Part shown: positions 51,023 to 60,770 of the stretch, in pieces
How the letters are laid out: each line of letters starts with the position of its first letter
Position numbering within the stretch: the stretch's first letter is position 1
NCBI GenBank assembly: GCA_008501635.1
Contig: QQUJ01000022.1
Span: forward strand, 1 to 64,000
Length of the DNA: 64,000 nucleotides
DNA from: Pseudomonadota bacterium
Lineage (GTDB): Bacteria; Pseudomonadota; Gammaproteobacteria; QQUJ01
Direction of reading: 5' to 3'
Position numbers and translations under genes: made by a program
Notes under the pieces: model-generated
The model's database searches: none
Told to the model about the DNA's origin: nothing
What the model saw: the letters and a program-made list of their open reading frames with translations, nothing else

Positions 51023-51291
51023 TGTGCGGCTGCACCACGATCTTTTGAATGCGGGGATTCCGTCCCCGCGGCCAGGTAACTTTCTTGTGACGACAAGAAA
51101 GTTACCAAAGAAACGTTCCCAACGACCGCGCCGATCTTTGATCGGTTCCCTGCGTTGCTCGGTCTGTGAGGGGTTTCATCGACAGCACCTCCTGTGCTGA
51201 CGATGAAAGCTTCGCCTTCCCTGGCTCACCCCTGCGGGCCTTAGCCCCACAGCCCTGCGCTACTCGGCACTGCCGACGGGAAGATATCCAC
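51023..51291 (+). repeat. Multi-hairpin repeat R6
   Basis: This copy has the orientation of R1. The first stem is GGTAACTTTCTTGT/ACAAGAAAGTTACC (51075-51106), a form distinct from all others in which both sides have changed. The variable stem is CCGATC/GATCGG (51131-51145), and the long CAGCAC hairpin is kept. Confidence 0.85.
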
Positions 51292-51404
51292 CCCTCTCCC
51301 CTTCAGCGCAGCCGAGCACCGCAGCGAACCGCGGAATAGAGCGGGCGCTGCTGTTCGCAAAAGCGCACAGGGTGCCCGCTGAAAACGGGTTTCGATGCGG
51401 AGTG

Positions 51405-51551
51405 CCATTTCTTTTCGCCTTTTTTCTTTGGGCATGCAAAGACCAATTTGACAGGATCTAATTGGGAGAACCAGGGATGGTTCGAGTCAAAAGGGGTCCG
51501 GCTGCGGGGACGGAATCCCCGCACTAAATCAATCCGGCATAGCCGCACACC
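51405..51551 (-). repeat. Multi-hairpin repeat R7 (partial, with 47-bp insertion)
   Basis: This is the end of a copy in reverse orientation (TTTTCTTTGGGCATGCAAAG, later GTCCGGCTGCGGGGACGG). A 47-base unrelated stretch (51442-51488) splits the right arm of its main hairpin. The bases between R6 and R7 (51292-51404) have no gene. Confidence 0.7.
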
Positions 51552-51600
51552 CTCGCTTCATGCAAGATAACCCCGCCACCCAAATCGAAACTCCACCACC

Positions 51601-52416
51601 GTGCCTGAACTACCCGAAGTCGAAACCACCCGTCGCGGCATCGAACCGCATCTTCTCGGGCGCACCGTGACCGCGGTTGTCGTGCATCAACCGCGACTGC
51701 GCCGGCGGGTACCGGCACGGCTGGGGAAAGAGCTGACGGGTCAACGCATCGACACGGTGGCAAGGCGCGGCAAATACCTGCTGATCGGAACCGAGGCCGG
51801 TACGCTGATTCTGCATCTCGGCATGTCGGGCAGTTTGCGCATCGTCGCCGGTGATGCACCGCTGCGTCCTCACGACCACCTGGAGTTCGCAGTCGACAAC
51901 GGGCGCTGTCTGCGTTTGCACGATCCACGTCGTTTTGGCCTGGCGTTGTGGACCACCCGCGATCCCCTGCAGCATGTGCTGCTCAGCAAACTCGGTCCCG
52001 AGCCTCTGAGCGACGAGTTCTCCGGCGCGCATCTCTACGCGCATTCGCGCAACCGCCGCATCGCGGTCAAACCCTTCATCATGGACAGTCACATCGTCGT
52101 CGGCGTGGGAAACATCTACGCCAGTGAAGCGCTGTTTCGCGCCGGAATCGATCCCCGACGCGCGGCGGGACGCATCGCGCGTGCGCGGTATCAGCGTCTG
52201 GCCGCTGCGATTACGAGCACCCTCGACGACGCCTTGCGCCAGGGGGGAACGACGTTGCGTGACTATCTCAACAGCGATGGAGAACCCGGCTATTTTCGCC
52301 TGCATCTCAACGTCTATGAACGCGCAGCCCAGCCGTGCCGGGTGTGCCGGACACCCATCCGCCAACTGCGCCAGGGGCAGCGCTCAAGCTACTACTGCCC
52401 CAACTGCCAGCACTAG
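51601..52416 (+). CDS. mutM: Formamidopyrimidine-DNA glycosylase MutM
   Basis: The 271-residue protein starts with GTG. After loss of the initial residue the catalytic proline lies in PELPEVETTRRG, with the general acid E3. The C-terminal zinc finger C-x2-C-x16-C-x2-C (CRVC ... CPNC) is complete, as is the helix-two-turn-helix (ASEALFRAGIDPRR). It removes 8-oxoguanine and ring-opened purines. It works with MutY (12415-13524) against oxidative damage. There is no clear Shine-Dalgarno site before the GTG. Confidence 0.95.
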   Translation: MPELPEVETTRRGIEPHLLGRTVTAVVVHQPRLRRRVPARLGKELTGQRIDTVARRGKYLLIGTEAGTLILHLGMSGSLRIVAGDAPLRPHDHLEFAVDNGRCLRLHDPRRFGLALWTTRDPLQHVLLSKLGPEPLSDEFSGAHLYAHSRNRRIAVKPFIMDSHIVVGVGNIYASEALFRAGIDPRRAAGRIARARYQRLAAAITSTLDDALRQGGTTLRDYLNSDGEPGYFRLHLNVYERAAQPCRVCRTPIRQLRQGQRSSYYCPNCQH

Positions 52417-52527
52417 GTGCTGTTAGCAGGCCTTGATGCATTACGATTCGACTGGGCGTATGGTGAAGGCCCACGAGGAGCGAACCGATACGGCACCGGC
52501 GGTCTGAGTTGCCAAGATCACACAACC

Positions 52528-52845
52528 ATGAACCGTCTACCCTCAACGACCTTCGACGCATGGCAAGCCTACAACGCCATGGCGACCACCAAGCAGCGTC
52601 ATCTCGACTACCTGCAGAGGCTGGGAGCGCGCTACAGCAAATACGGCGAACCCACTGACGAAGAGTCTTCACTGCTCGCGCGATTGCTCGAAGAACACGA
52701 TGCGCAGGTCAAAGCCTTTCTCGGCGCAATGAACGCACTGCGCGCGCGCGACGCGCAAGCTCACCACGAGCTGGTTTCCTATATCACCACGCTCAACGAA
52801 CTTCTCACACCTGAAGAGAGTCCGAACAATCCGCAAGCGCACTGA
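52528..52845 (+). CDS. Conserved-looking small protein of unknown function
   Basis: This 105-residue protein is probably all helical and charged (WQAYNAMATTKQRHLDYLQR, LLARLLEEHDAQVKAFLGAM). It has no signal peptide and no membrane segment. A longer frame to 52417 lacks any site. I do not recognise the family. It stands alone 112 bases after mutM. Confidence 0.6.
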   Translation: MNRLPSTTFDAWQAYNAMATTKQRHLDYLQRLGARYSKYGEPTDEESSLLARLLEEHDAQVKAFLGAMNALRARDAQAHHELVSYITTLNELLTPEESPNNPQAH

Positions 52846-53067
52846 GTCATCGACGTACAGCATTGTACTGCTCGCAACTGAGCGGCGATCCTGCGTGCCC
52901 AACTCCTCAAGACCGACCATGCAAATGCCACAGCTTGATACAACTTGTAACCGCGACTGAAGCAGTCGAGTTGCTAGTGTAGCCCCTGATCCCGGATCGA
53001 TCGCTGCCAAGACAGCGCACACCAATAAAAGGACCCGGGTGTTTGTTCATCTCAGAGGAGGGGCGTT

Positions 53068-53841
53068 ATGAATCCAATAATCAGGTACATCGGCATTGCC
53101 GCGATAGGCGTTGCAAGTTTCGGCGCAAGCATTGCCGCAGAAGTAGGCATTCCCGCCAAAGGGGGGCATCCCGAATATCTGTTCATCGACAAAGTACCGC
53201 GGGAACAAGGGCCGGCAACGGCGGCATTGATCGCCACGGCCCTGGCCAAAGGACGCATGATCATCTTCAGCCAGATGCCGAAACTCACCGATCCCAAGCT
53301 GGGAGAGAAAGGTTTTACCGCCGATTATTTTGGCAAGTCGTGGGTGGCCGCCCTGGAGCCGGAGCTGATCACTCTCACGTCCGAGCAGCAGCCGATCTTC
53401 GATAAGCTGGTCTGGGCGGGTCGCCAGAGCATCGACAACAATCAGGATCGGCTGAACATGAAAGGCGTGGGCTGGAAGCACTACCTGCCGGCCAAGTGGG
53501 CTCGCGAGGCGGGCTTGATGCTGAACTCGCGCACCGGCGTGGTGACACGCCAGCCCTCCATCAACTACCGCCACCCGAGCAATGCGCCCGATGCACGCGA
53601 GCGTGAGATCCTTACCCGCTTCACGCGCACGGACTACGACGGCAAGCCCTTTGGCGAGTACACCACCATGGGCAAGCAGTCCGTCTACCGCTACTACGAT
53701 CCGGTGCGCCTGCTCGAACCCTGCCTTGCCTGCCACGGCACGCCCAAGGGTGAGCTGGACAAGCTGGGTTACGAAAAGGACGGGTTGGCGGCCGGCGATG
53801 TATTCGGCATGATCAGCGTGACGGTCGCGGTCGACAACTGA
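53068..53841 (+). CDS. Periplasmic haem-binding protein (DUF3365/Tll0287-like)
   Basis: The 257-residue protein has a signal peptide (IIRYIGIAAIGVASFGASIA). The haem c attachment site CLACH is at 219-223, near the C terminus, and the segment SVYRYYDPVRLLEPCLACHG matches the DUF3365/Tll0287-like group. YRHPSNAPDAREREIL is another family feature, typical of the sensor-like domain. Haem is added in the periplasm by the cytochrome c maturation system. It has been proposed to sense redox state or small gases, but the role here is open. The gene is well preceded by GAGGGG. Confidence 0.85.
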   Translation: MNPIIRYIGIAAIGVASFGASIAAEVGIPAKGGHPEYLFIDKVPREQGPATAALIATALAKGRMIIFSQMPKLTDPKLGEKGFTADYFGKSWVAALEPELITLTSEQQPIFDKLVWAGRQSIDNNQDRLNMKGVGWKHYLPAKWAREAGLMLNSRTGVVTRQPSINYRHPSNAPDAREREILTRFTRTDYDGKPFGEYTTMGKQSVYRYYDPVRLLEPCLACHGTPKGELDKLGYEKDGLAAGDVFGMISVTVAVDN

Positions 53842-53958
53842 GCATAGTTAAGGTCCGCAGCGTAAAGTCCCAACGGTTGACCACTGGGTGGGGCCGCACG
53901 GTCCCGCCCATCTTCCCTGCACGCCGTAGTGTCGTGCAGGGGTGAGCACTTCCACGCG

Positions 53959-54174
53959 TCACCGGGTGCGATTGCGATAGCCCGCATCGAGCCAACAACG
54001 GGGCATCGACTCATCGGACGGAAACACCAGTACCGCTTTGTCGAACTCCTCGGCTTCCTGCAACTCCTCGCCGGCATGGAGGCGTCCGGGCAACGAGTCG
54101 CGGCAGGGATCGAACAGCATACTCAGACCGAGGACCTCAACCAGATTTCCACTGCGGGTGTCCTTCAGATACAT
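53959..54174 (-). CDS. Small conserved-type protein of unknown function
   Basis: The protein has 71 residues from ATG 54174, which has GGGGAG eight bases upstream. It reads like a short folded soluble protein: MYLKDTRSGNLVEVLGLSML, RLHAGEELQEAEEF, KAVLVFPSDESMPRCWLDAG. I have the impression of similar short proteins in other gammaproteobacteria (with GRxHAGEE and LPRCW), but cannot name them. It converges with the haem protein gene. A hairpin CCTGCACG/CGTGCAGG (about 53916-53940) lies between their stop codons. Confidence 0.6.
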   Translation of the reverse strand: MYLKDTRSGNLVEVLGLSMLFDPCRDSLPGRLHAGEELQEAEEFDKAVLVFPSDESMPRCWLDAGYRNRTR

Positions 54175-54772
54175 GGGAATACTCCCCTCGTACCCTCTCA
54201 ATTAAACCTATAGCACCTGCGCGCGCCACTAACCGGATTTCATTCGGAGCAGGACCACCCGGCATTGTGAGGATTCCGGGTTCACTATGCCTCCTGCGCT
54301 TCGGGTATCGACGGACTCGCACCCCCCTCACCGCTGGTGCTCCGCGCTACCTCAATCAGTACATAGAAAATCCCCCACTGGCAGGGCGCCGATTGGCGGT
54401 GGCTCAGCCGTCCCACACCTGGCGCAACGAATACGGCAGCGACCGTGCAGCTCACCACACGCACTCCCCGATAACCGGGTAGCTATCCTGGCGAAATGCG
54501 CTACATCCTCGAGATCGAGGGGCCGGAGGGTTTGCCCTATCGATGACAAGAGCATGGATCGGCTTCCCCAGTCTGAGCGCGCTCGGCGGGTACCCGCCGG
54601 GTTTTCGATAGCCCGCGACGTCCCGATGGATCAAAATACCGCACTCCCTGTCCAAGCTCCGGCGGTAAACTTCCGGGACCACGGTACCGACACCAAACGC
54701 CGGCGTGTAAACCAAGCCACATAGAGATCCCGACTGGATTTTCCCCCACCAGGCCTGCGAAACTGCTTGCAC
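54175..54772. other. Gene-free stretch before tamA
   Basis: About 600 bases hold several open frames of 60-145 codons, none of which looks like protein to me. The base composition varies, and there is no tRNA, hairpin terminator or clear promoter. It could contain decayed coding sequence. Confidence 0.4.
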
Positions 54773-56527
54773 ATGTTTTTCACAACCTCATGCAGCAACT
54801 TTTCATTCGCCAGATCACTCGTAGCAGGTACCACCCTGCTCACCACATCGGTTTTTGGCGCGACGCTGGAAATCGCTATCGAAGGATTGGATGGGCCGCT
54901 GCTCGACAACGCGCGCGCCTACCTAAGCATCGAACAGAACCGTGATCTACCGGATCTGACAGAGCTGCGGGTACGTTTGCTCCACGAGCGTGCCGCCGAC
55001 GAAATTGCCCAGGCACTGCGCCCTTTTGGCCACTATCGTGCCAGCGTAACCTCTGAACTTGCCACTACCCCCGAGGGTTGGCGGGCAAGTTATCGCGTCG
55101 ATCCAGGGCCGCCACTTCCGATTACCGAAGCGGATGTCCGCGTTTTAGGTCCGGGCGCCGACGATCCCGCTTTCACCGAAGAACTCAAGCAACTGCGTCT
55201 GGGTATCGGCAAACCACTGGTACACGCCGACTACGAGAGGACCAAGCAGCGTTTGCAGCGGTTGGCCGCCGAACGCGGCTACTTCGATGCGCGCTTCAGC
55301 GTTCACGAAATCACTATCGACCTGGAACGTTATCAGGCCGCGATCCGGCTGCACCTCGACGCGGGTGTGCGTTACCGCTTTGGCGCAACGCGCTTCGATC
55401 AGCAGGCGCTCGACGATCAGTTGCTGCAGAAGTATGTGCCCTACCGGCAGGGCGACCCCTTCGAAGGCAGCGACCTGCTCGATCTGCAAAGTGCGCTCCT
55501 TGACAGCGACTACTTCAAAGACGTACGCATCGTTCCCCGATCCGAACAGGCCGTCGAACAAAGCATTCCCGTCGATGTGGAACTCACGCCGGTCTCTCCA
55601 CACCGCTACACCTTCGGTCTCGGCTACGGCACCGACACCGGTGCGCGCATTTCGGCCGGTTGGGAGTGGCGACGCATCAATCCCGAGGGACACCGCTTCA
55701 AGAGCGAGCTGGCGGTCTCGGAGATTCGCAACAGCCTGAGTGCCAACTACAGCATCCCGATCAAGAACCCGCGCACCGACCGGCTGGTCTTTACCGCTGA
55801 ACACTCGGAGGAAGAGACCGACACCAGCTTCAGCCGCCTCACCACCCTGGGCGCCGCCATCGAACGCGCCAAGACCGCCTGGCGTCAAACCTGGTCCGTG
55901 AAGCTGCAGCGCGAGATTTCGGAGGTTGCCGGCGTACGCCAGGCCACCGATCTGATCCTGCCGGGCGTGGTGTGGCAGCGCGTCTGGGCCACCGACCGTC
56001 TCGATGTGCGCAATGGCCACCGGCTGCTGATCGACCTGCACGGCGGCAGCGAAGCGCTGGGCTCGGACATCTCGTTTCTGCAAACGCGCATCGCCGGCAA
56101 GCATATCTTCAGCCCCTGGGAAGCGGGGCGGCTCATCGGCCGCTGGGATCTGGGCCACACAGCGGGCGCCGACATTGGCGAACTCCCCGCCTCGCAGCGC
56201 TTTTTCGCCGGAGGCGACCAGAGCGTACGCGGCTACCGATACCAGTCGCTGGGCCCCACCGATGCCGGGGGCAACGTCATCGGCGGTATCAGCCTCGCGG
56301 TCGCCAGCATCGAGTACGAGCACCGGTTCAAGGGACGCTGGAGCGGCGCGCTCTTCTACGACATCGGTTATGCCTTCGATGATCCGGGCGAGCCGGTCTC
56401 CCGCGGCGCCGGCTTTGGTCTGCGCTGGCGTACCGCCATCGGCCTGCTGCGCGTGGATCTCGCCCAGGCGCTGGATCGCGACGGCAATCCCTGGCGCCTG
56501 CACCTGGTGATTGGACCCGACCTGTGA
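54773..56527 (+). CDS. tamA: Translocation and assembly module protein TamA
   Basis: From ATG 54773 the protein has 584 residues (a TTG two codons earlier is possible). A signal peptide is followed by POTRA domains (LEIAIEGLDGPLLDNARAYL, ITEADVRVLGPGADDPAFTE, FGATRFDQQALDDQLLQKYV) and a 16-strand type beta-barrel of the BamA/TamA family (FFAGGDQSVRGYRYQSLGP contains the VRGY motif of the barrel lid). TamA works in the outer membrane with TamB, encoded next and overlapping by GTGA. The complex assists insertion of outer-membrane proteins and lipid transport. Confidence 0.93.
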   Translation: MFFTTSCSNFSFARSLVAGTTLLTTSVFGATLEIAIEGLDGPLLDNARAYLSIEQNRDLPDLTELRVRLLHERAADEIAQALRPFGHYRASVTSELATTPEGWRASYRVDPGPPLPITEADVRVLGPGADDPAFTEELKQLRLGIGKPLVHADYERTKQRLQRLAAERGYFDARFSVHEITIDLERYQAAIRLHLDAGVRYRFGATRFDQQALDDQLLQKYVPYRQGDPFEGSDLLDLQSALLDSDYFKDVRIVPRSEQAVEQSIPVDVELTPVSPHRYTFGLGYGTDTGARISAGWEWRRINPEGHRFKSELAVSEIRNSLSANYSIPIKNPRTDRLVFTAEHSEEETDTSFSRLTTLGAAIERAKTAWRQTWSVKLQREISEVAGVRQATDLILPGVVWQRVWATDRLDVRNGHRLLIDLHGGSEALGSDISFLQTRIAGKHIFSPWEAGRLIGRWDLGHTAGADIGELPASQRFFAGGDQSVRGYRYQSLGPTDAGGNVIGGISLAVASIEYEHRFKGRWSGALFYDIGYAFDDPGEPVSRGAGFGLRWRTAIGLLRVDLAQALDRDGNPWRLHLVIGPDL

Positions 56528-59500
56528 AACGCGCGCTGCTCAACATCCTGGCAGCGCTGCTGCTGGTTCTCACCAGCGCGACCGGGGGCGCGTTCTATCT
56601 GATCAACAGCCGTGACGGACTCGAGCACACGCTGCGGTTGGGTGCCACCCTGCTGCCGGGCACGTTGACGGTCGGCGGTGTGGAAGGTCGGCTGCGTGGT
56701 CCGCTGATCCTGGAGGCGCTGGAGTACCGCGATGCCCACCGGCAGATACGTCTCGACCGTCTGGAGCTGACATGGCAGCCGGAGGCCCTGCTCGCCCGCA
56801 CCGTATACATCAATGCGCTGACCCTGCGCGGTTTGAGCATCGTGCAAACAGCCGACGCGCCAGCCGGCGAACCGATCAAACTCGATCTGCCCTTCGGGGT
56901 GATAGTCGAACAGCTGAAGGCCGAGCATCTGAGCTACCAGTCCGGTGACCGGCCTCCACAGCAGATCGAGCGCATCACGCTCAACGCGCGGCTCGATCAA
57001 ACCAGATTCAACATTGCGGCTTTCGAGTTGTTAGCGCCGCAAGGCGAGCTGCGCGCCAGCGGTACACTGCAAGCCCGCGGCCGCTACCGGGTCGACCTCG
57101 ACACGGCGTGGCGCTTGGCACTGCCCGGCCAACCCGAACTGCGCGGTGGCGGCAAGCTGCAGGGCACCCTGCGCCGCCTGACCTCCGTCCAATCCCTGCA
57201 CGAACCGCTGGCGCTCACCGTGGAGGCGACGGTGGAAAACCTAGTGGGCAAAAACCCGGGCTGGTCGCTGCGTGCCTCCGCGCCCAGCCTCGATCTGCGA
57301 CCGTGGATCGATGCACCCATCGATCCACTGCGGGACGTGGCGCTGCAACTGCAAGGCAGCACGAGTGCATTTCAGGGCGAGGCCAGCCTGGCCTACACCC
57401 TGCCCGAACTGGGCGCCGTACAACTGCGCACCGAACTCGCCGGCTCAGCACGCGAACTGGTATTGCGCAACCTGCAACTGACACCCGCCAGCAATACGCT
57501 GCGTGCACACCTCAACGCGCGCATTGATCTCACCACCGTACCACCCACCGCTGCGGTGACCGGTAACTGGGAGAACCTGCAGTGGCCACTGCAAGGCGTG
57601 CAACAGATTGCCAGTCCCAAGGGCACTTTTGAACTGACCGGTCATGCGCAAGACTATCGCGTCCAGGTGCAGGCACCACTGCAACTGCCCAACGCCGCAT
57701 TGGGCGAGTGGCGGATCAGCGGGCATGGCGACCGCACCGAGTTGCGCCTGGAGCGTATCGCCGGCCGCGTGGCCAACGGCACGATCGAGGGCAGTGGCCG
57801 GCTGGCGTGGCAGAACACGCTTCGCTGGGAGGCCAACGTGACCGCCGCAGAACTCGATCCCGCGGTCTATGCTGCCGAGTGGCCGGGACAATTAGGCGCC
57901 ACGGTGAAAGCGAGCGGCGCCGTGGACAACGGCAAGCCCACCGCGGCGATCGAGCTCACCACACTCAGCGGAACACTGCGCGGCTATCCCGCCCAGGCTA
58001 CCGCGCAAGTGGAGATCACAGCGGAGGGCGTGCGGGTGCGCAAAGCGCAGCTGCAATCGGGCACGGCGCGCATAGCGCTCGACGGTCGCATCGCCGAGCA
58101 ATTAGACCTTGCCTTTCAACTCGACGCCGCTGCCCTGCAGGAACTGCTGCCGGTCAGTGGCGGTCGGGTCAAGGCCAGTGGACGGCTGCGCGGCACGCCG
58201 GGTGCACCGCGTCTCGATGCCACACTGCAGCTTGCCGACCTGGCACTGGAGGCCACCACGCTGCGCAGCGCACAAGGCGAGATCAACGCCGATCTCGCCC
58301 CCGGTGGTGCGATCAAGGCACGCCTGGTGGCAGAGACCCTCGCGCTCGGCCATCAGACCCTCGACCAGATCACCCTCACGGCCGCCGGTCGCACCGAAAA
58401 CCACGAACTGCAGCTCGCCGCCCAAGGCGCCCAGAGGGAGTTCGCAGCCACTTTGCGCGGCGGCTATCGCGATCAGCGCTGGCGTGGCGCACTGAGCCGG
58501 GGCAGCTGGCAGCAGACAACGCTCGGCGCCTGGGTGCTGACTCAACCAGCGGTGCTGGAGATCGGTGCCGCGGCCGCGCAACTCGCCGCCCACTGCTGGC
58601 GCCAGCAGATGACATCCGCCGCCACACCCCCGGGCTCAATGTGCCTGGGAGGCGACTGGGCGCGCGATGGTGCCTGGCAGATCAAAGGCAGCGCGGAACA
58701 CCTGCCGCTATCCCTCCTGAATCCGCTGCTGCCGGATGGGGCATCGGTCACTGGGCCTCTCAGCGGTAAATTCCAGTTGCAACAGGCCGTGCAGGGCGCG
58801 GTCAACGGCAGTGCACAATTGAATCTCGATCCTGGATCGCTGCACCCAGGCCGTGGCGCGGCCGACGCCCAGACGCTCACGCATCAAGGTGGCGAGATCG
58901 AGCTCACCCTGGCCGCCGACCGGCTGGCGGGCCGGCTCGCGCTGAGCTTGGCAGCGGAGGGCACGCTGAGCGGGCGCGTGGCGCTGCAGCCCTTCGATCT
59001 GGGCCAGCCCACGGCAACGCAGACCGGGCTGAGCGGCGAACTGCAGCTGCGCCTCCCCGACCTCAATCTCTTTACGGCGCTGTTACCGCGCCTCGCCATC
59101 GGCCCCGGTTCGGTGGAAACCAAACTGGTGTTGAGCGGACGCATCGGCGCGCCCCAACTGCGCGGGAGCGCGTCGCTTCAGGCCGAGCAGATTGAAGTGG
59201 GCAGCGCCGGTATCACGCTCAAGGATCTGCACATCAGCGGGGAATCCGCTGACGGACGCCGTTGGAAGCTCGCAGGCAGCACTACCTCCGGCGGCGGTCA
59301 GCTTACGGTGGAGGGTGCCGCCGACCTCGATCCGGCACGCGGTTGGCCCCTCCGCCTGAAAATCCATGGTGAGCGCTTCGAGGCCGTCGATCTCAGCGAC
59401 TACTGGGCCCTGGTCTCGCCCAATCTCACGCTGACGCTGGAGCAGCAGCGGCTTACCGTGGAGGGCGATCTGCGGGTACCCGAAGCGCAGATCCGCCCGC

Positions 59501-60294
59501 GTCGCGGCGGCAACGAGGCGGTGGCGGTATCGCGCGATGCGGTGATCATCGGGGCGGAGATCCCGGAATCGCGCTCGCCCCTGCAGGCGCTCTACGCCCG
59601 CATCAATCTCATCCTCGGCGACAAGGTGGAGTTCACCGGCTTCGGGTTGAGCAGCCGCATCACCGGGCAACTCGCGATCGAAGATGCCCCTGACAGCGTG
59701 GTCAAGGGTAACGGCGAGCTGCGCGTCGTGCAGGGTAAGTACAAGAGCTACGGGCAGAACCTGGAGGTGGAGGGCGGGCGGCTCACCTTCGCCGGTGGCC
59801 CCATCGACAATCCCGGCATCGACGCCCGCGCGGTGCGCCGCAGCGGCGACGTGACCGCAGGAATTCTGCTGCGCGGCACATTGCGCAACCCGCAGGTGAC
59901 GCTTTTCTCCACCCCGTCCCTGCCGCAGGCCGACATCCTTTCCTATCTGGTGCTCGGGGTTCCGATCAACCAGGCCGATCAGCAATCGGGCGGCAGTTCA
60001 CTACTCGCCACCGCAGCGGCGCTGGGTTATGTCGCCGACAGTCCGGTGGTGCGGCAGATTCGCCGTGGGCTGGGTATCGAAGAGCTGCGCATCGAATCCG
60101 ACACTACACGCGAAAGTGTGGCGGTGGTGCTGGGGAGCTATCTCTCCCCGCGCCTCTATGTCAGTTACTCGGTAGGATTGACCGAAAGTGACTCGGCATT
60201 TCGCATCCGTTACAAGGTCGGCAGGAACTGGACGCTGGAGACCGAATCCGGCACCCAGAGCGGTGCGGATCTGCGCTACGTGATCGAGAAGTAG
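56524..60294 (+). CDS. tamB: Translocation and assembly module protein TamB
   Basis: The 1256-residue protein starts at a GTG inside the tamA stop codon. The N-terminal anchor (LLNILAALLLVLTSATGGAF) is in the inner membrane, followed by LPGTLTVGGVEGRLRGPLIL, a typical TamB opening. A very long beta-helix-type body spans the periplasm, and the C-terminal DUF490 domain ends with LPQADILSYLVLGVP, YLSPRLYVSYSVGL and DLRYVIEK. It is complete and of the usual length. It shares its fold with the AsmA-like protein at 13550-15685. Confidence 0.94.
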   Translation: MKRALLNILAALLLVLTSATGGAFYLINSRDGLEHTLRLGATLLPGTLTVGGVEGRLRGPLILEALEYRDAHRQIRLDRLELTWQPEALLARTVYINALTLRGLSIVQTADAPAGEPIKLDLPFGVIVEQLKAEHLSYQSGDRPPQQIERITLNARLDQTRFNIAAFELLAPQGELRASGTLQARGRYRVDLDTAWRLALPGQPELRGGGKLQGTLRRLTSVQSLHEPLALTVEATVENLVGKNPGWSLRASAPSLDLRPWIDAPIDPLRDVALQLQGSTSAFQGEASLAYTLPELGAVQLRTELAGSARELVLRNLQLTPASNTLRAHLNARIDLTTVPPTAAVTGNWENLQWPLQGVQQIASPKGTFELTGHAQDYRVQVQAPLQLPNAALGEWRISGHGDRTELRLERIAGRVANGTIEGSGRLAWQNTLRWEANVTAAELDPAVYAAEWPGQLGATVKASGAVDNGKPTAAIELTTLSGTLRGYPAQATAQVEITAEGVRVRKAQLQSGTARIALDGRIAEQLDLAFQLDAAALQELLPVSGGRVKASGRLRGTPGAPRLDATLQLADLALEATTLRSAQGEINADLAPGGAIKARLVAETLALGHQTLDQITLTAAGRTENHELQLAAQGAQREFAATLRGGYRDQRWRGALSRGSWQQTTLGAWVLTQPAVLEIGAAAAQLAAHCWRQQMTSAATPPGSMCLGGDWARDGAWQIKGSAEHLPLSLLNPLLPDGASVTGPLSGKFQLQQAVQGAVNGSAQLNLDPGSLHPGRGAADAQTLTHQGGEIELTLAADRLAGRLALSLAAEGTLSGRVALQPFDLGQPTATQTGLSGELQLRLPDLNLFTALLPRLAIGPGSVETKLVLSGRIGAPQLRGSASLQAEQIEVGSAGITLKDLHISGESADGRRWKLAGSTTSGGGQLTVEGAADLDPARGWPLRLKIHGERFEAVDLSDYWALVSPNLTLTLEQQRLTVEGDLRVPEAQIRPRRGGNEAVAVSRDAVIIGAEIPESRSPLQALYARINLILGDKVEFTGFGLSSRITGQLAIEDAPDSVVKGNGELRVVQGKYKSYGQNLEVEGGRLTFAGGPIDNPGIDARAVRRSGDVTAGILLRGTLRNPQVTLFSTPSLPQADILSYLVLGVPINQADQQSGGSSLLATAAALGYVADSPVVRQIRRGLGIEELRIESDTTRESVAVVLGSYLSPRLYVSYSVGLTESDSAFRIRYKVGRNWTLETESGTQSGADLRYVIEK

Positions 60295-60333
60295 CGATCG
60301 TTTTTGAACAGCTGCTAAAAGACGAACTACCTG

Positions 60334-60476
60334 TTCACCACAAAGTACACAAAGTTCACGAAGTTGGGAAAATTCGGTTAGTGTCATTCGACAGTACATC
60401 ACAGTGCAGCGGTAATTGGACACCAACCAGTCCAATCCGTTTTTTACTTTGTGTACGTCGTGTACTTTGCGGTGAA
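60334..60476. repeat. MITE-like repeat M1
   Basis: This ~143-base unit has imperfect terminal inverted repeats of about 30 bases: TTCACCACAAAGTACACAAA at one end and TTTGTGTACGTCGTGTACTT, then TGCGGTGAA at the other. It is one of four related copies. It starts 40 bases after tamB. Confidence 0.8.
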
Positions 60477-60585
60477 AAGCCGTCTCTTTTGCTGTCGCGG
60501 ATTCAACTTGTAAGTGCCACTCTTTAACGTCATCGATTCAGAAAAATAATTCCGTCCCCACTATTCTGAAAAGACGAATTGCCTG

Positions 60586-60729
60586 TTCACCACAAAGTAC
60601 ACAAAGTTCATGAAGTTGGGGAAATCCGGTTAGTGTCATTCGACAGCACATCACAGTGCAGCCGTCACTGGACACCAACCAGTCCAATCCGTTTTTTTAC
60701 TTTGTGTACTTCGTGTACTTTGTGGTGAA
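60586..60729. repeat. MITE-like repeat M2
   Basis: This is a second copy in the same orientation as M1, with a short A/T-rich spacer that is also repeated (CGTCATCGATTCAG...AAAATAATTC). Its right end CTTCGTGTACTTTGTGGTGA is 42 bases before the GTG start of the FGE-like gene and so is within its promoter region. The rest of 60295-60770 holds no gene. Confidence 0.8.
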
Positions 60730-60770
60730 AAGCTGTCTCTTTTACTGTTGTTTGTTTACGGAAAACCCGA

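Noticed and set aside
54452-54772. A 106-codon minus-strand frame upstream of tamA.
   Set aside because: Its composition is not protein-like beyond chance, with no motif or start signal.
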